Position numbers and translations under genes: made by a program
Shown here: positions 12,235 to 24,800 of the stretch, one piece after another
How the letters are laid out: each line of letters begins with the position of its first letter
How positions within the stretch are numbered: the first letter of the stretch is position 1
The notes under the pieces: model-generated
The model's database searches: none
The model's input: only the letters and a program-made list of their open reading frames with translations
Told to the model about the DNA's origin: nothing
NCBI GenBank assembly: GCA_947683625.1
Contig: CANTUR010000126.1
Coordinates: 1,550,001-1,614,000, forward strand
Reading direction: 5' to 3'
DNA from: Mallotus nudiflorus
Lineage: Eukaryota; Streptophyta; Magnoliopsida; Malpighiales; Euphorbiaceae
Length of the DNA stretch: 64,000 nt

Positions 12235-14235
12235 TTCTCTTAGACCATTCTTTGATGGTAGTGACTATCCATATTGGAAATTCAAAATGGAATTATATCT
12301 TAATTATGATTTCATTAAACTTTAGGACATTGTCCTAAGAGGTTGGGAACTACCTACAACTATTCTTGATGGTGTGGTAACTACTCTTGCAAGAAGCCAA
12401 TCGAGTATTGATCAAAAATAAGAAAATTATAAAAAAAAACTATGATTATTCTAGTCTCTTCAATGACAAGAGAAAAAGGAGGCAAGATTCAACATTATAC
12501 GTCAGCCAAAGAAATATGGGAGACCTTATAAAACCACTACAAAGACAACATTCAAGTAAGAAGCAAGAAGGTTCAACTTTAAATGTATGAATATGAACTC
12601 TTCAAAATGAAGCCTCATGAATCAATCATAAAGATGACAAATTATCTCAATACTCTCCTCATAACCCTCAAGAAACTTGGAAAATATTTCTCCAAGGAAG
12701 AGGTAAACAACAAGATTCTAAGAATCCTACCTAAGAAGGATTAGGAATCTCATGTTACTTTAATTGAGGAAGCTCAAAACCTGTCCACTTTATCAACCAA
12801 TGTGCTCATTGGTAAGCTCTTAACACATGAGCTCACTGTCAAGCAAAAAGGTAAAGAACAAAAAGAGAAAGAAAAAAAGAAAAAACCATTGCTCTAAAAG
12901 CTCTTCAAGAAGATGGTGAAGAGGAAAGTATTAAAGATTCTAGTGATGAAAATGGTGACATTGTCATGCTTACTAGGAACTTCAAGAAGTTTCTAAAAAA
13001 TAAAACTTTTTAAGAATAAGAGACTTCAACAAGAAGTTTGAAGGAGATGGAAAGAAGAAAACTAAAGAGGTTCTTGCTATGAATGCAAGAAACTGAGACA
13101 TATTAGAAGTGAGTGTCCCAAACTCAAATTCAAGAACAAGTGAGCAAAAGACAAGAAAAAGACATTCAAAGCTACTTGGGATGATTCCTCCGAATCCAAA
13201 GAGGAAGAGAAACAACAAGAAGTGAATAATCTTTGCTTCATGGCCCTTGAAAACAAAAATGAGGTACCATCTACTTCTTATTCTTCCTTTGATGATTATG
13301 ATAACTATTGTGATGATGATGATGATAATGATAAGAGCTCTATTATGAGCAAATTACTTGTTAAATGCAAAAGTTTATTATCTAAGAAAAAACATTATAA
13401 ACATGAATTAGGTAGCTTAAATAGAGAATTAGAAAATTTAAAAATTAATTTTGCTAAACTTGTTGAATCAAATGAAAAACTTGTAAGTGATGCAAAATCT
13501 TTTAATCCTTTGGAAGATCAACTTAAGAAAGCAAATGATGAAAATCATAAGCTTTCTAAGAAAGTCTTAGAATTAAAGAATTCCATTGCTAAATTTAAAA
13601 GAGGAAAAGAAACTTTAGATAGTCTTCTTGACTCTTAAAAATTTCATGGAGATACCCTTGGAATTGGATATAAGAATGGAATGTCTTCATCATCTTCATC
13701 ACATATTAATTTTGTAAAAGCTTCACATGATACCACTCTTTTAACCTCCAAACCAAATGAGACTCAAGCTTTCAAAGCTAAAATATCTTATATGTTAAAT
13801 AGTAATGGAAAGTCTCATAAGATTCATCCTTCATTAACACAAAAAGGTAAGGCTCAAATTAGAGCACCTCAACCCAAGCATGCTTATATATACATTAGAC
13901 ATAATTATAATAGGCATGCTACACAATATAATGCACATAAACATGTTACACAAAATTATCGAAATACACATCACCATTGTCAATGCATATCTCACTTAAT
14001 GACACAAAACAACAGGAGATACACACAATACCAAAGGGATGTTGCACACACTAGGAAAGCATTTCATCCTAGGAGGAATAAATTCAAAAATATTGTATGT
14101 TCTTATTGCATGATCAAAGGACATATTAACAATGTGTGCTTCTATAGAAGACTATATATGAATTTACTTCCTACGGATTATCTTGAAACTAACCAACCTA
14201 GACTAAGAAAGGTTTGGGTTCAAAAGAACATTTAA
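12235..14235 (+). pseudogene. SIRE-like gag (broken)
   Basis: The gag core begins near 12240 with FFDGSDYPYWKFKMELYL, typical of the copia gag N-terminus. A first zinc knuckle of C-X2-C-X4-H-X4-C form (CYECKKLRHIRSEC) is at about 13072-13116. An open segment at 13222-13638 is an acidic stretch (DDYDNYCDDDDDND) followed by a lysine- and glutamate-rich coiled coil. A second open segment at 13681-14235 is serine-, histidine- and asparagine-rich and ends in a second knuckle, CSYCMIKGHINNVC. Stops and frameshifts, for example near 12325 and 13141, prevent one continuous protein. Gag would form the particle and bind RNA. Confidence 0.8.
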
Positions 14236-14255
14236 ATTATTTTGTGTAAATATGC

Positions 14256-15194
14256 TTGAAATCCACAAGAATAAAAAGCAAGTGGTATCTCGATAGTGGA
14301 TGTTCAAAATATATGACGGGAGACAAAGAGCAATTCAACAAACTTGATACTAAGGATGGAGGACACGTTACTTTTAAAGATAATGCAAAAGGAGAAATTA
14401 TTAGTATTGGAGAAATAGGTAATTCTCAATCCTTATTTATATATCATGTGTTATTTATTGATGGTCTTAAACATAATTTGATTAGTATAAGTCAATTATG
14501 TGATATAGAAAATAAAGTAACTTTCTATCCTAAAAATTATTTTATTAGTAGTCTTGATGAAAACAAGGTTTGGACCTTGGTTCCTAGACCTAAACAACAT
14601 CCTATTATAGGCACCAAATGGGTGTTTAAAAATAAGATAAATGAACAATGTCTCATAACTAGGAATATAGCTAGACTAGTAGTTAAAGGTTATAATCAAG
14701 AGGAAGACATTGATTATGATGAAACCTTTGCCCCTGTTGTAAGGTTAGAAGCTATTAGGATGCTACTTGCATTTGTATTATTCATGGATTTCAAACTTTA
14801 TCAAATGGATGTTGAAAGTGCATTTTTAAATGGTTTTATTAAAGAAGAGGTTTATGTTGAACAACCTATAGGTTTTGAAAGCTTTGATTTTCCAAATCAT
14901 GTATTCAAATTTTCCAAAGCATTATATGAATTGAAACAAGCTCCTAAAGCTTGGTATGAAAGATTAAGAAACTTTTTATTAGAGAAAGGTTTCTCTAAAG
15001 GAAAAGTTAATACAACTCTTTTCATAAAGAAATCCAAGAATAATTTATTAATTGTTCAAATATATATCGATGACATTATATTCGGTGTTACTAAATATTG
15101 CATGTGTAAGGAATTCTCTAATTTAATGCAAGGAGAACTTAAGATGAGTATGATGGGTGAACTCAAATTCTTTCTTGAACTAAAAATTAAGTAA
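14256..15194 (+). pseudogene. Protease-RT fusion lacking integrase (312 aa)
   Basis: The open frame starts as a copia protease (WYLDSGCSKYMTG, catalytic D-S-G at about residues 13-15) and continues to HNLISISQLCD. Around residue 100 it passes directly in frame into the RT N-terminus (NKVWTLVPRP, then KWVFKNK). The GAG-preintegrase and integrase core, which normally lie between, are missing. RT motifs follow: QMDVESAFLNG, ALYELKQAPKAWYE and the catalytic YIDD at about 15066-15077. A stop near 15192 ends the frame inside RT. No sign of a splice site was looked for beyond the frame itself; a deletion is the simplest reading. Confidence 0.85.
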
Positions 15195-16017
15195 TGCAAA
15201 AATGGGATTTTCATCAATCAAACCAAGTATGCAAGAGACGTTCTTAAGAAATTTGGCATGGATTGAGCTAAGATAAGTAAAACTCCAATCAGCACCACAA
15301 CCAAACTTAACAAAGATAAGAATGGCAAATCGGTTGATGAAAAACAATTTAGCGGTATGATCAAATCCCTTCTTTATTTAACTACTAGTAGACCTGATAT
15401 TATGTTTTTTACTTGCTTATGTGCTAGATTTCAATCTAGTCCTAGAAAGTCTCATTTGAATGCTATCAAAAAGAATTTTTAAATATCTTTATGGCACAAT
15501 GCATTTAGGACTTTGGTATCCTAGGAGTTCTTTCTTTGACTTGATTAGTTATTTTGATGTGAACTTTGTTGGTAGTTTACTAGATAGAAAAAGTACTTCT
15601 AGAACTTGTCAATTTTTTGGACAATGTTTAGTTTCTTGGTTTAGCAAGAAACAAGGTTCAGTTGCCTTGTCCACCGCAAAAGCTGGATATATCGCAACAA
15701 GTCTTTGTTGTTCACAAGTTTTATGGAAAAAATAACTATTGCTAGACTGTGGTGTAAAACTTAATCACATTCCAATCAAATGTAACAATACAAGTGCTAT
15801 CAACCTTAGCAAAAATCTCATTCAACATTCTAGAACTAAGCATATAGACATTAAACATCATTTCTTGCGTGATCATGTTCAAATTAGTGATATCTCACTT
15901 GAATTTGTTGACACAAATAATCAACTTGCAGATATCTTCACCAAACCTCTCAATGAAGAGAGATTAAATTTCATTAAGCATGAACTTGGCATGATTAATG
16001 GTTCTAGTTTATCTTGA
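15195..16017 (+). pseudogene. SIRE-like RT end and RNase H (broken)
   Basis: Downstream of the stop at 15192 the RT continues (FINQTKYARDVLKKFGMD) with another stop near 15264. RNase H follows in open segments 15460-15735 and 15739-16017, with SWFSKKQGSVALSTAKAGY, RTKHIDIKHHF and NNQLADIFTKPL. A frameshift near 15470 and a stop at 15733 separate the pieces. The end at 16017 matches the usual copia pol terminus. Confidence 0.85.
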
Positions 16018-17343
16018 TTCTATGTTTAATTGATGGTTAAACTATTTTCATGTAAAATTATGTTGCGCTTATTGATTACTTTGATTGATAAATATTTTGA
16101 TTTTGATCTTAAAATTTTTTTATATAGTCGTCAGTTTATATTTGGTTTATCTTTTTAAATTTCCTTTTTTGCATTTTATCAAAAGAAGAGAAATAATTTT
16201 AGTTTGCATGTGTACCTAGTTAATTTTTTTAATATATGTATTTTTTAATTTTAAAACTCCCTTAAAAAATGAGTTTACATCAGTGACATATTATATTTTT
16301 GTTTGATATAGGGGGAGAAATTTTGTTTAAATTTTTGCATGCATATTAACATCATAAGTATGACTAATTTTATCATATATCATATATGACAAAAGGCCTT
16401 GTTTTACTTTCTTTATTTATGTATGACACAAATTTTATAAAGATTTTGTGAATCTTTTTTTTCATTTTTCCCTTATATCTCTCTCTTTTCTTTTTGCTTT
16501 TAACAAAAGGAGAGAAATATATTTGAGTTTATTATTTGTTACAATACATGTGTATAATATTTTATGTGTTTATACATGCATAATTCATATATAAAATCTT
16601 CTTAGAAATTGTTTTAATCTTTGATAAGGCATTAATATCTTCTTAGGAATTGTTTTGATCTTTGATAAGACATGAATATCTTTCTTAGGAATTATTTTAA
16701 TCTTTGATAAGGCATGAATATCTTCTTAGGAATTGTTTTGATCTTTAATAAGGCATTAATATTTTTATAAAGATTTAGTATATCTTTACTTTGTTCCTAT
16801 AGGAATTTTGTTCCTTTTAGGTTCATTTCTCCTTATATCTCTTTCTTTTCCTTTTGCCTTTGTACAAAGAGAGTAAACTATATTATGAATAATTTGTGTT
16901 TTATTTTTTTATACAAAGTGCTACATGATTGATTAGCTAGCTAAGCTCTATATGATCATATGATAATTAAGCATGTCTAGCATCAACATTATTATTATAT
17001 GTACTATTTTTGTGATGCATTTTAGTGGCACTATATACATATATGTTTGAAATTATTTTCTCACATTGCCTAACATTTATTTAAATAATCATGTTATCAT
17101 ATTTTACGTTTTTTAATACATTTGTCATAAAAATGTCATGTTTTTATCCCTCTTTCTATATTTTATGTTGTTTTTATCTATAAATTTATATTTCTTATCA
17201 TGTCCATATTCGTAGGGAGAGAAATAAAGAAATATATTTTATTTCATTTGGTATCATTATTATCACAAATATTATCACACTTTACTTTGTATTATTTTTT
17301 ATCAAACTCAAAATAAGTTTGTCAAAATCAAAAAGGGGGAGAT
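16018..17343 (+). other. Post-pol non-coding region with polypurine tract
   Basis: 1.3 kb between pol and the 3' LTR. SIRE elements often carry an envelope-like ORF here, but no open frame longer than chance is visible. Repeated 'gggagaaat' and 'gagagaaat' purine motifs occur. The polypurine tract AAAAAGGGGGAGAT ends at 17343, directly before the LTR. Confidence 0.75.
16599..16764 (+). repeat. 41-bp tandem repeat, four units
   Basis: Four near-identical units of about 41 bp built on 'cttaggaattgttttgatc' and 'tttgataaggcatgaatat'. It lies in the post-pol region of the SIRE-like element. Confidence 0.85.
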
Positions 17344-18850
17344 TGTTGGCCTTAAAAATAATCAATCTTAATTTTGATTTTAACAAACTTAATTTTGAGC
17401 ATTTAATTTTTTTGTTTAAATGTGTATAAGTTAGGACTCTATTGAAAGTTAAAATGACGTATGATTATCTTAGGCTGATTGAACCTCTGAGTTTTAAGGA
17501 GGCTCTTAATATCCTTAGAGCTTTATAATGAGAAAATTATCTTCTTCATATTTAAATTAAACATCTTAAGCTTTTTGAATTGGGCTTATTTTTCAAAATC
17601 TAAGTTCATTTGGGTATACAAATTTTGAGTCGAAATCAACGTATATGTCCGTCATTTTAGATTACACATCTCTTTGTATTTTAGATATATCTTGAGTTAT
17701 GGATGTCCAATTGAGGTGATTAAAAATGATATGAAAAGATAAGTCAAATATCTACAACTTTGATGAAGAAAAGTTAGGAAAATTCAAAGGTTTTCAATAT
17801 AAAATCATGAGATCAACTTGTGCATAGTTGTTTAATAGTAATTTGCTTTTTAGATTGCACAACTCTTAGTATTTTGGACATATCTTGAGTTGTAAACGTC
17901 CAATTGAGATGATTCAAAATGATATGGAAAGCCAAGTCAAATATCTAAAAATTTAATGAAGAAAGTTTGGACAAATTCAAACTTCTTAATATAAAATCAC
18001 AGGTTTAACCTGTGCATAGTTGTCTGATAGTAGTCTGCATTTTAGATTGCATAGCTCTTAGTATTTTGGATATATCTTAAGCTGTAGAAGTTCAATTGTG
18101 GTGATTCAAAATGATATGGAAAGATAAGTCAAATATCTACAAATTTTGGGAAGAAAGTGTGGGCAAAATCGAACGTCTTCAGTAGCCAATTATGACTTCA
18201 ATCCATGTATAGCTTTTTGATAGCATCACCTATAATAATTCAAAATTGTAAACATTGAATTCAAAATATAGACGTTGAGCACATTATTTGCACCTCCAAC
18301 AACTATATTTTTTAGTGTTTGTCTATATAAACACCTCTAGAGCTGAATGGAAGTTAAGAAACTTATTTATCATTCATTCTTTCTTAAGCTTTCAATTAAG
18401 GTCTCAAATTCTCTAAAATAATTCTTTGTTTGCATAAATCTTGTGAGAGCTGGTTGTGTGTTAGAAATAGAATTTCTTTTCATTTTAATATCTTAGGATA
18501 GATTAGAAGACAAGTGAGATTTATTTCTAAAGGAATTGATTTAAATGTTGTCCATTGAAACACATGGAATTTGGTTTGTGAGTGAACCTTAAAAACTCAA
18601 GTTGTAAGATTGTAAAAGTGAGCTATAAAATTCTTGTGTAATCTCAATTTTATGAATAAGATCGTGGATAATTGAAAATCCTAACTTGAAGATAAGTTAA
18701 GTGGATACATAAGATTGTTGTTGAATTCTAACTCCTTCAATTTTTGTATTCTTCATTTTTTTTTTCAACTTTCATTTAATTCTTGCAAAAAATTCTTTTA
18801 ATTTTTCATTTTTATTTGATAGTTCTATTCACCACCTAGAACTCTTTTTA
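17344..18850 (+). repeat. 3' LTR of the SIRE-like element
   Basis: About 1507 bp, starting TGTTGGCC after the polypurine tract and ending CTCTTTTTA before the TSD ATCTC at 18851-18855. Confidence 0.85.
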
Positions 18851-18855
18851 ATCTC

Positions 18856-20254
18856 TATATCCACCAAATTTATAACTAATAATAATAATAAAATGTATAT
18901 TTTTGCAATATAAAAAATTATTTATATTAATTAATAACGATAAAAATATAGAAAAGTTAAGATTATTATAATAATTGTAAGATTTGATTTTTTTTTCCTT
19001 AAATGTAATTAATTATTTAAATATTTTTTATTAAAATATTTAGCATATTTTTTATTATTTTTATGAACAATGGGTGTGAGTGAAGTCAAAATAATTATTT
19101 TAAACTCAATCCACTAAAATATGAAAAAGAAATATAAAATTTCAAAAAATAAAAATATAACTTATTATAAAGTGTACACACATCAATAAAAATTACTAAT
19201 AAAAACTAACATAAAGCAAATAAAAATAATAAGAGCCTTACCCATGTAATAAGAGCAGCATAATAAAAAAAATTAAATCTTCAAAAAAAATTATAATCCT
19301 TATATCTACTCTTTATAGATAAAAATAGAAAAGTGAGGATAATCTCAAATTGAACAAGTGAGAAGAATTACAAACTGAACTTACTCCGATGGTGAACAGA
19401 ATGGCCTGAAATGAGAATTCTTGAGCAGTTGGTTTTCCCTCTTACTTTGAATTCACTTTGTTCTGTAATGTGTTTAAATATAATAATGTCTATAAAATAT
19501 ATGAGAAAGTATACAAAAGGTCAAAAATAATATATAACTTAAGGGAAAAATAAAAATTAATCATAATGATTAATGATTCAAACTCTTTTTTTAATAAAAA
19601 AAAATTCTTTAAATTTTAAGATAATTCAAAAGATGGATACGTTTTAGTTTTTAGGGCAATTGAAAAAATATAGGTTAGAGGTAAAATTTATAAAATGAAA
19701 TAAAAAATAATGATTAATGATTTTAAAATATTTTAAATTTTCAAATTACTTTAAAAGATGAAAATTTTAAATTTTCTAATGCAATTGAAAAAGTATAGGT
19801 TAAAAACATAATTTATGAAATAAAAATAAAATAAATATAAAAATTAAAAATTAGAAAGAAGTAGAATCACCATAGATGTAAAGTTTGCTTTGAATTGGTA
19901 ACAATTTAAAAATATTAAGTAGTTGATTTAAAAAATTTGAAATATTAAAGTAAATATAATTTGTAATATAAGAGATAAAAATATATAAAAAAATTAATAC
20001 ATATCAATATATTGTAAAGTGAAAATATAAATATTAAAATTATAAAAATTAAAATAAATATAATTAGAAATATGAAAAGTCATATAACATAAAAAAAAAA
20101 TTGATGCTTATTAATATTTTATGAAATGAAAATAAAATAAAATACAAAAATTTAAAAAAAAAAAGTTAGAAGTAAAATTGACACCTGGCCAAAATAGTCC
20201 TAGGTGGAAAAATTTGTGTACTTAACTTTTATATATTTTATATAGATATAGATA
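18856..20254. other. AT-rich non-coding DNA right of the SIRE-like element
   Basis: No gene supported. The stretch 20035-20225 resembles 9690-9850 on the other side of the SIRE-like element, in the same orientation. It runs into (TAA)-rich sequence at 20247-20279, where the module homology resumes. Confidence 0.5.
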
Positions 20255-20368
20255 ATAATAATAGTAATAAATAATAATAACACTGAACTTATCAGTCTGC
20301 TGTGCAATAAGCAATGGAAACCCATGATTCAATGACAAATAATGGAGCCCAAAATTAGCATAGTTATA
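20255..20368. repeat. Duplicated module, expanded copy, block 2
   Basis: Aligns with 57398-57507, including 'atggagcccaaaattagcat'. It ends in the target-site sequence ATAGTTATA (20360-20368), which is repeated at 26353-26361 after the next insertion. Confidence 0.8.
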
Positions 20369-21650
20369 GGGAATTTTTCAAAAATAACTAAAAAAAGAAA
20401 AATATTTTTGAAAATACTGTTTATTTTTTTATTTAAAAATTACTGTTTTAAATTTTTTTTTTAAATTACAATGACAAGTGTTTTCACTTTTTTTTTTTCT
20501 TCTATACTTTTTTTTCATCGTGACCCTTTTTTTAGATAAATTACTGTATAAATTTTTCAAGATCCAAAATTTATTCCTCTTAACTTCTATTTTCTCCATT
20601 TGACTATTTTTTATCATTCTCACACCTTAGTCTTAATGTTCACTTTAAGAATAATATTTTTAATAAATACCCACTTAGCAAAAAAGGTTAAGTTTCAAGT
20701 CTTGAGCTATTTTTAAATTTACAATTTTGAATCAGTTTTTTGAACTTTTTTTATTGTGGTTTTTGTTATTGTTTTTGTAATTATTTTTTTGGTTTTTTTA
20801 TTTTTTTATTTTATTTTTTCTTGGCCTATTTTCAGTTTTTTGAGCTTACTTTTGTTGTTGTTTTTATGGTTTTTTTTTTATTTTATTTTCTTTTTTCTTA
20901 AGTTCATTTTCAATTTTTTGAGCTTGTTTTTTCTAGTTATTTTCTAATTGTTTTTATGGTTATTTTGAAAAAAAAAATCATAAAAAACAGAAAACAACCA
21001 AGAACTAAAAGAACCATAAATCAAAAGCAATAAAAAAAATATAAAACAACCAAAAATAGTTGTCTTAGTGGTTGTTTTTATAGTTGTTTTTTATTTTTTT
21101 CTTGTTCGTTTTTAGTTTTTTGAACTTCTTTTGCAGTAATTTTCTGATTGTTTTCATTGTTATATTTATGGTTGTTTTGAAAAAAATCATAAAAAAAAAT
21201 CTTTAAAACAACTAGAAACAATTAGAAAAATAACCACATCAAGACAAGTTCATAAAATATAAAGCTAAAGTAAAAAAAAGTCAAAACAACCAAAAATGCT
21301 ATACAAATGAGAAAAAAAAATCATAGGCAAACTAGAAAAACAACTTAAAAACAACCAAAAAATAATAAAAAAATAAAATAAGCAAAGAAAAAATAAATAG
21401 AAAATAAAAATAAAAATAAAGAAATGAATAATAATATCAAAATAAAATAGTTATGAATTAATAATAACAGGAAGAAGAATAAGTATAAGTATAAATAACA
21501 ATATCCAAATAAAATAGTTATGAAATAATAATAATAATAATAATAAGAACAACAAGAATAAAGAAAATCGTAAAAATAAAAGGAAAAAGAAAAAAATGTG
21601 AAGGTGAAAAGCACTGCAGTAAATGTAGAAGAAATATATATATATTACTA

Positions 21651-21868
21651 TGAATGTGAATGAACAATATATTGCTTGTGAGAGAATAGTTCTCAAATAG
21701 TGAAAAGAAAATCTCTATATAAAGGGATTGAAATTTATTAATGAGAATGTTAAAGAAGAAGAAGAAAAAGAATAGATTACTCTCCAAATTCTTTCAATAT
21801 TATTATTCACCAAATTCTCTTAAAACTCTCTCTAAATTCTCTTGATATCATTCTACTATAAATTATTC
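21651..21868 (+). repeat. 5' LTR of the nested copia, 3'-truncated
   Basis: Matches the 3' LTR from TGAATGTGAATGAAC onward, including the TATATAAA box at about 21716. Similarity stops near 21868, where gag sequence begins abruptly, so the end of the LTR, the primer site and the start of gag were lost together. Confidence 0.8.
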
Positions 21869-24800
21869 CAGATATAAAAATTACAATAGCCATGGACGTG
21901 GGAGAGGTAGAGGTCGTGGACGTGGAAGAGGTCAATTCTTTGGCCGTGGTCATGGAAATAAATATAATAATACTCCACAACAAACTTAGACTCAACCTCA
22001 AAAGAAGTTAAAATCAGTTATCAGTGGTGTTCAAGAAAGGCCTCAACATAAGTCTGAAACTGTGTGTTTCAGATGTGGTAGTAAAGGACACTGATCATGA
22101 GTTTGTCGAACACCACCACATCTTTGCCAACTTTATAAGGCATCATTGAAAGGCAAAGAAAGGAAATAAACTTCAATGAGCATCATACTCCTATTAATAA
22201 TACAACTCATCTAGATGTTTCTGATTTTACTGATGATTTTACTGACAATGGAAATTGAGACATCTATAATTTTAAGTATATTGTTATTCCCTATTTTATT
22301 CTGAAGAATGTGTTATTGTTATATATGTTATTTTCAAATTAAATGTCCTACTTTACAATTATTTTATGTTTTTACCTTAATTGATTAATTATGTGTTTTA
22401 TTTATTTTAAAGTTTAATATGGATTATACTCAATATAAAGACAGTATTGGAGATCTCTGCATACCAGATAGTGGTACTACACATACTATCTTGAAAAAAT
22501 AGAGATTATTTCTCTGAAATAAAGCCTACAAAGGCAGTTGTAAAAATAATATCAGGTCCTGTAGATCTGATTGAAGGAATTGGCAAAGCTAAATTTATGT
22601 TACCAAATGGAACAAATTTTATAATTGATGAAGCTTTGTTTTCACCAAAATCAACAAGAAATTTGTTGAGTTTTGATGACATATATCAAAATGGGTGTGA
22701 TACCCTATCTATTACTATAAATGGTAACAAATATTTAAATATAGTTTCCTATGAATCAGGAAAAATACAAGTATTGGAAAGACTGCCAAAACTCCTTACT
22801 GGATTGCATTACACGTATATACATGTAATTGAATCACATATGGCAGTAAAAGAAAAAGTTTATGATTCTTCAATAATAAATTTATGGCATGACAGATTAG
22901 GTCATCCTGGATCAGTAATGATGCGAAGGATAATTGAGAATTCACATGGGCATCCATTGAAGGGGCAAAGAATTCCTCAATCAAATGAAATGTCATGTAC
23001 AGCTTGTTCTCTCGGAAAATTAATCTTGAGACCTTCACCATCTAAAATTCAAAATGAATCACCTATATTTCTTAAAAGAATTCAAGGTGATATATGTGGG
23101 CCAATTCACCCACCATGTGGACCATTCAGATATTTTATGGTATTAATTGACGTATCTAGTAGGTGGTCACATATTTGTCTATTGTCAACTCGTAATGTTG
23201 TATTTGCAAGGTTGCTTGCTGAAATTATTAAATTACGAGCACAATTCCCTAATTATATAATCAAGAGGGTAAGACTTGATAATGCTGGTGAATTTACATC
23301 TCAAGCATTCAATGATTATTGTATGTCTACTGGGATCATTGTTGAGCATCCCTGTTGCCCATGTACATACTCAAAATGGTTTAGCTGAATCATTGATTAA
23401 ACGCCTTCAACTTATTGCTAGACCATTAATAATAAGAATAAAGCTTCCCATTTCAGTTTGGGGTCATGCAATCCTACATGTTGCTTCATTAATTCGCATC
23501 AAACCTAGTGCATATCATAAATACTCCCCACTACAATTGGCATTTGGTCAAGAACCAAATATTTCCCATCTCAGAATTTTTGGTTGTGCAGTATATGTAC
23601 CCATTGCGCCACCTCAGCACACAAAAATGGGTCCTCAACAAAGATTGGGAATTTATGTTGGGTTTGAAACACCCTCGATTATTAGATATCTTGAACCTTT
23701 AACTGGTGATGTTCTTACAACACGTTTTGCTGATTACCAATTTAATAAGGTTATTTTCCCAACATTAGGAAAAGGGGAGAAAGAAGGGAAAATGGATATT
23801 TCATGGAATGAACCATCATTATTGCATCTGGATCCTCACACAAAACAATGTGAATTAGAAGTGCAAAAGATTGTGCACTTACAAGCAATTGCAAATCAAT
23901 TGCCAGATGCATTTACTGATACAAAAAGAGTGACTAAATCATATATACCAACAGCCAATGCTCCTACTCGTATTGAAATTCCAGAAATAAAACCTAAGAG
24001 TAAAGACACTCATGAGTCTAAAACACGCTAGAAGCGTGGAAGACCAATTAGTTCTAAGGATAAAAATCCTCGAAAGAGAAAGGGAGTAGATAATCATATT
24101 AATAGCGAGAAAAATATCCCTGAAGAAATAGAAAATAAAAAAAGTCATGAAATATTTTCATATACTGTTGCATGTGAAATCATAAATGACAAAGATGATC
24201 CTAAACCAAAATCAGTCATGGAATGTCAAAATAGGCATGATTGGATAAAATGGAAAGATGCTATGCATGCTAAATTGGACTCACTAAACAAACGAAATGT
24301 TTTTAGGCCAATTATTCCTCTGCCTAAAACTGTGAAACCTGTAGGATACAAGTGGGTCTCTGTACGAAAGAGAAATGAGAAAAATGAAATAATAAGGTAC
24401 AAAGCTAGACTTGTAGCTTAAGGTTTTTCACAAAGGTCGGGAATTGATTATGATGAAATGTATTCTCCTGTTATGGATGCAATTACGTTCAGGTATCTGA
24501 TTAGTCTAGTAGTTTCTAAGAAATTAGAAATGCGTCTTATGGATATTGTGACTGCTTATTTGTACAGATCATTTGATAATGACATTTATATAAAAATCCC
24601 TAAAGGATTTAAAATGCCTAAAGCATTAAGTACAAAACCCAAAGAAATGTATTCGATCAAGCTCCAGAGATCTTTATATGGGTTAAAATAGTATGGGCGT
24701 ATGTGGTATAATCGTTTAAGCGATTATTTGATTAATAAAGGATATGTGAGTTATATTATCTGCCCATACGTTTTTATTAAGAAAAAAATATCCGGATTTA

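Larger units (their letters stand above)
10653..18850 (+). mobile_element. SIRE/Maximus-like Ty1/copia retrotransposon, full length
   Basis: Two LTRs of about 1.5 kb flank an internal region with a tRNA-Met-type primer site (TGGTATCAGAGC), gag, protease fused to RT, RNase H, a long 3' untranslated stretch and a polypurine tract. The TSD ATCTC is perfect (10648-10652 and 18851-18855). Long LTRs, a coiled-coil gag extension, two zinc knuckles and a long post-pol region suit the SIRE lineage. At 8.2 kb it is shorter than usual because most of the integrase region is absent. Gag and pol are broken in several places. Confidence 0.85.

Noticed and set aside
20756..21787. Several open frames rich in Phe, Leu, Tyr or Ile
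   Set aside because: They come from T-rich or A-rich low-complexity sequence with no domains and are repeated at 28256-29190 in the duplicate.
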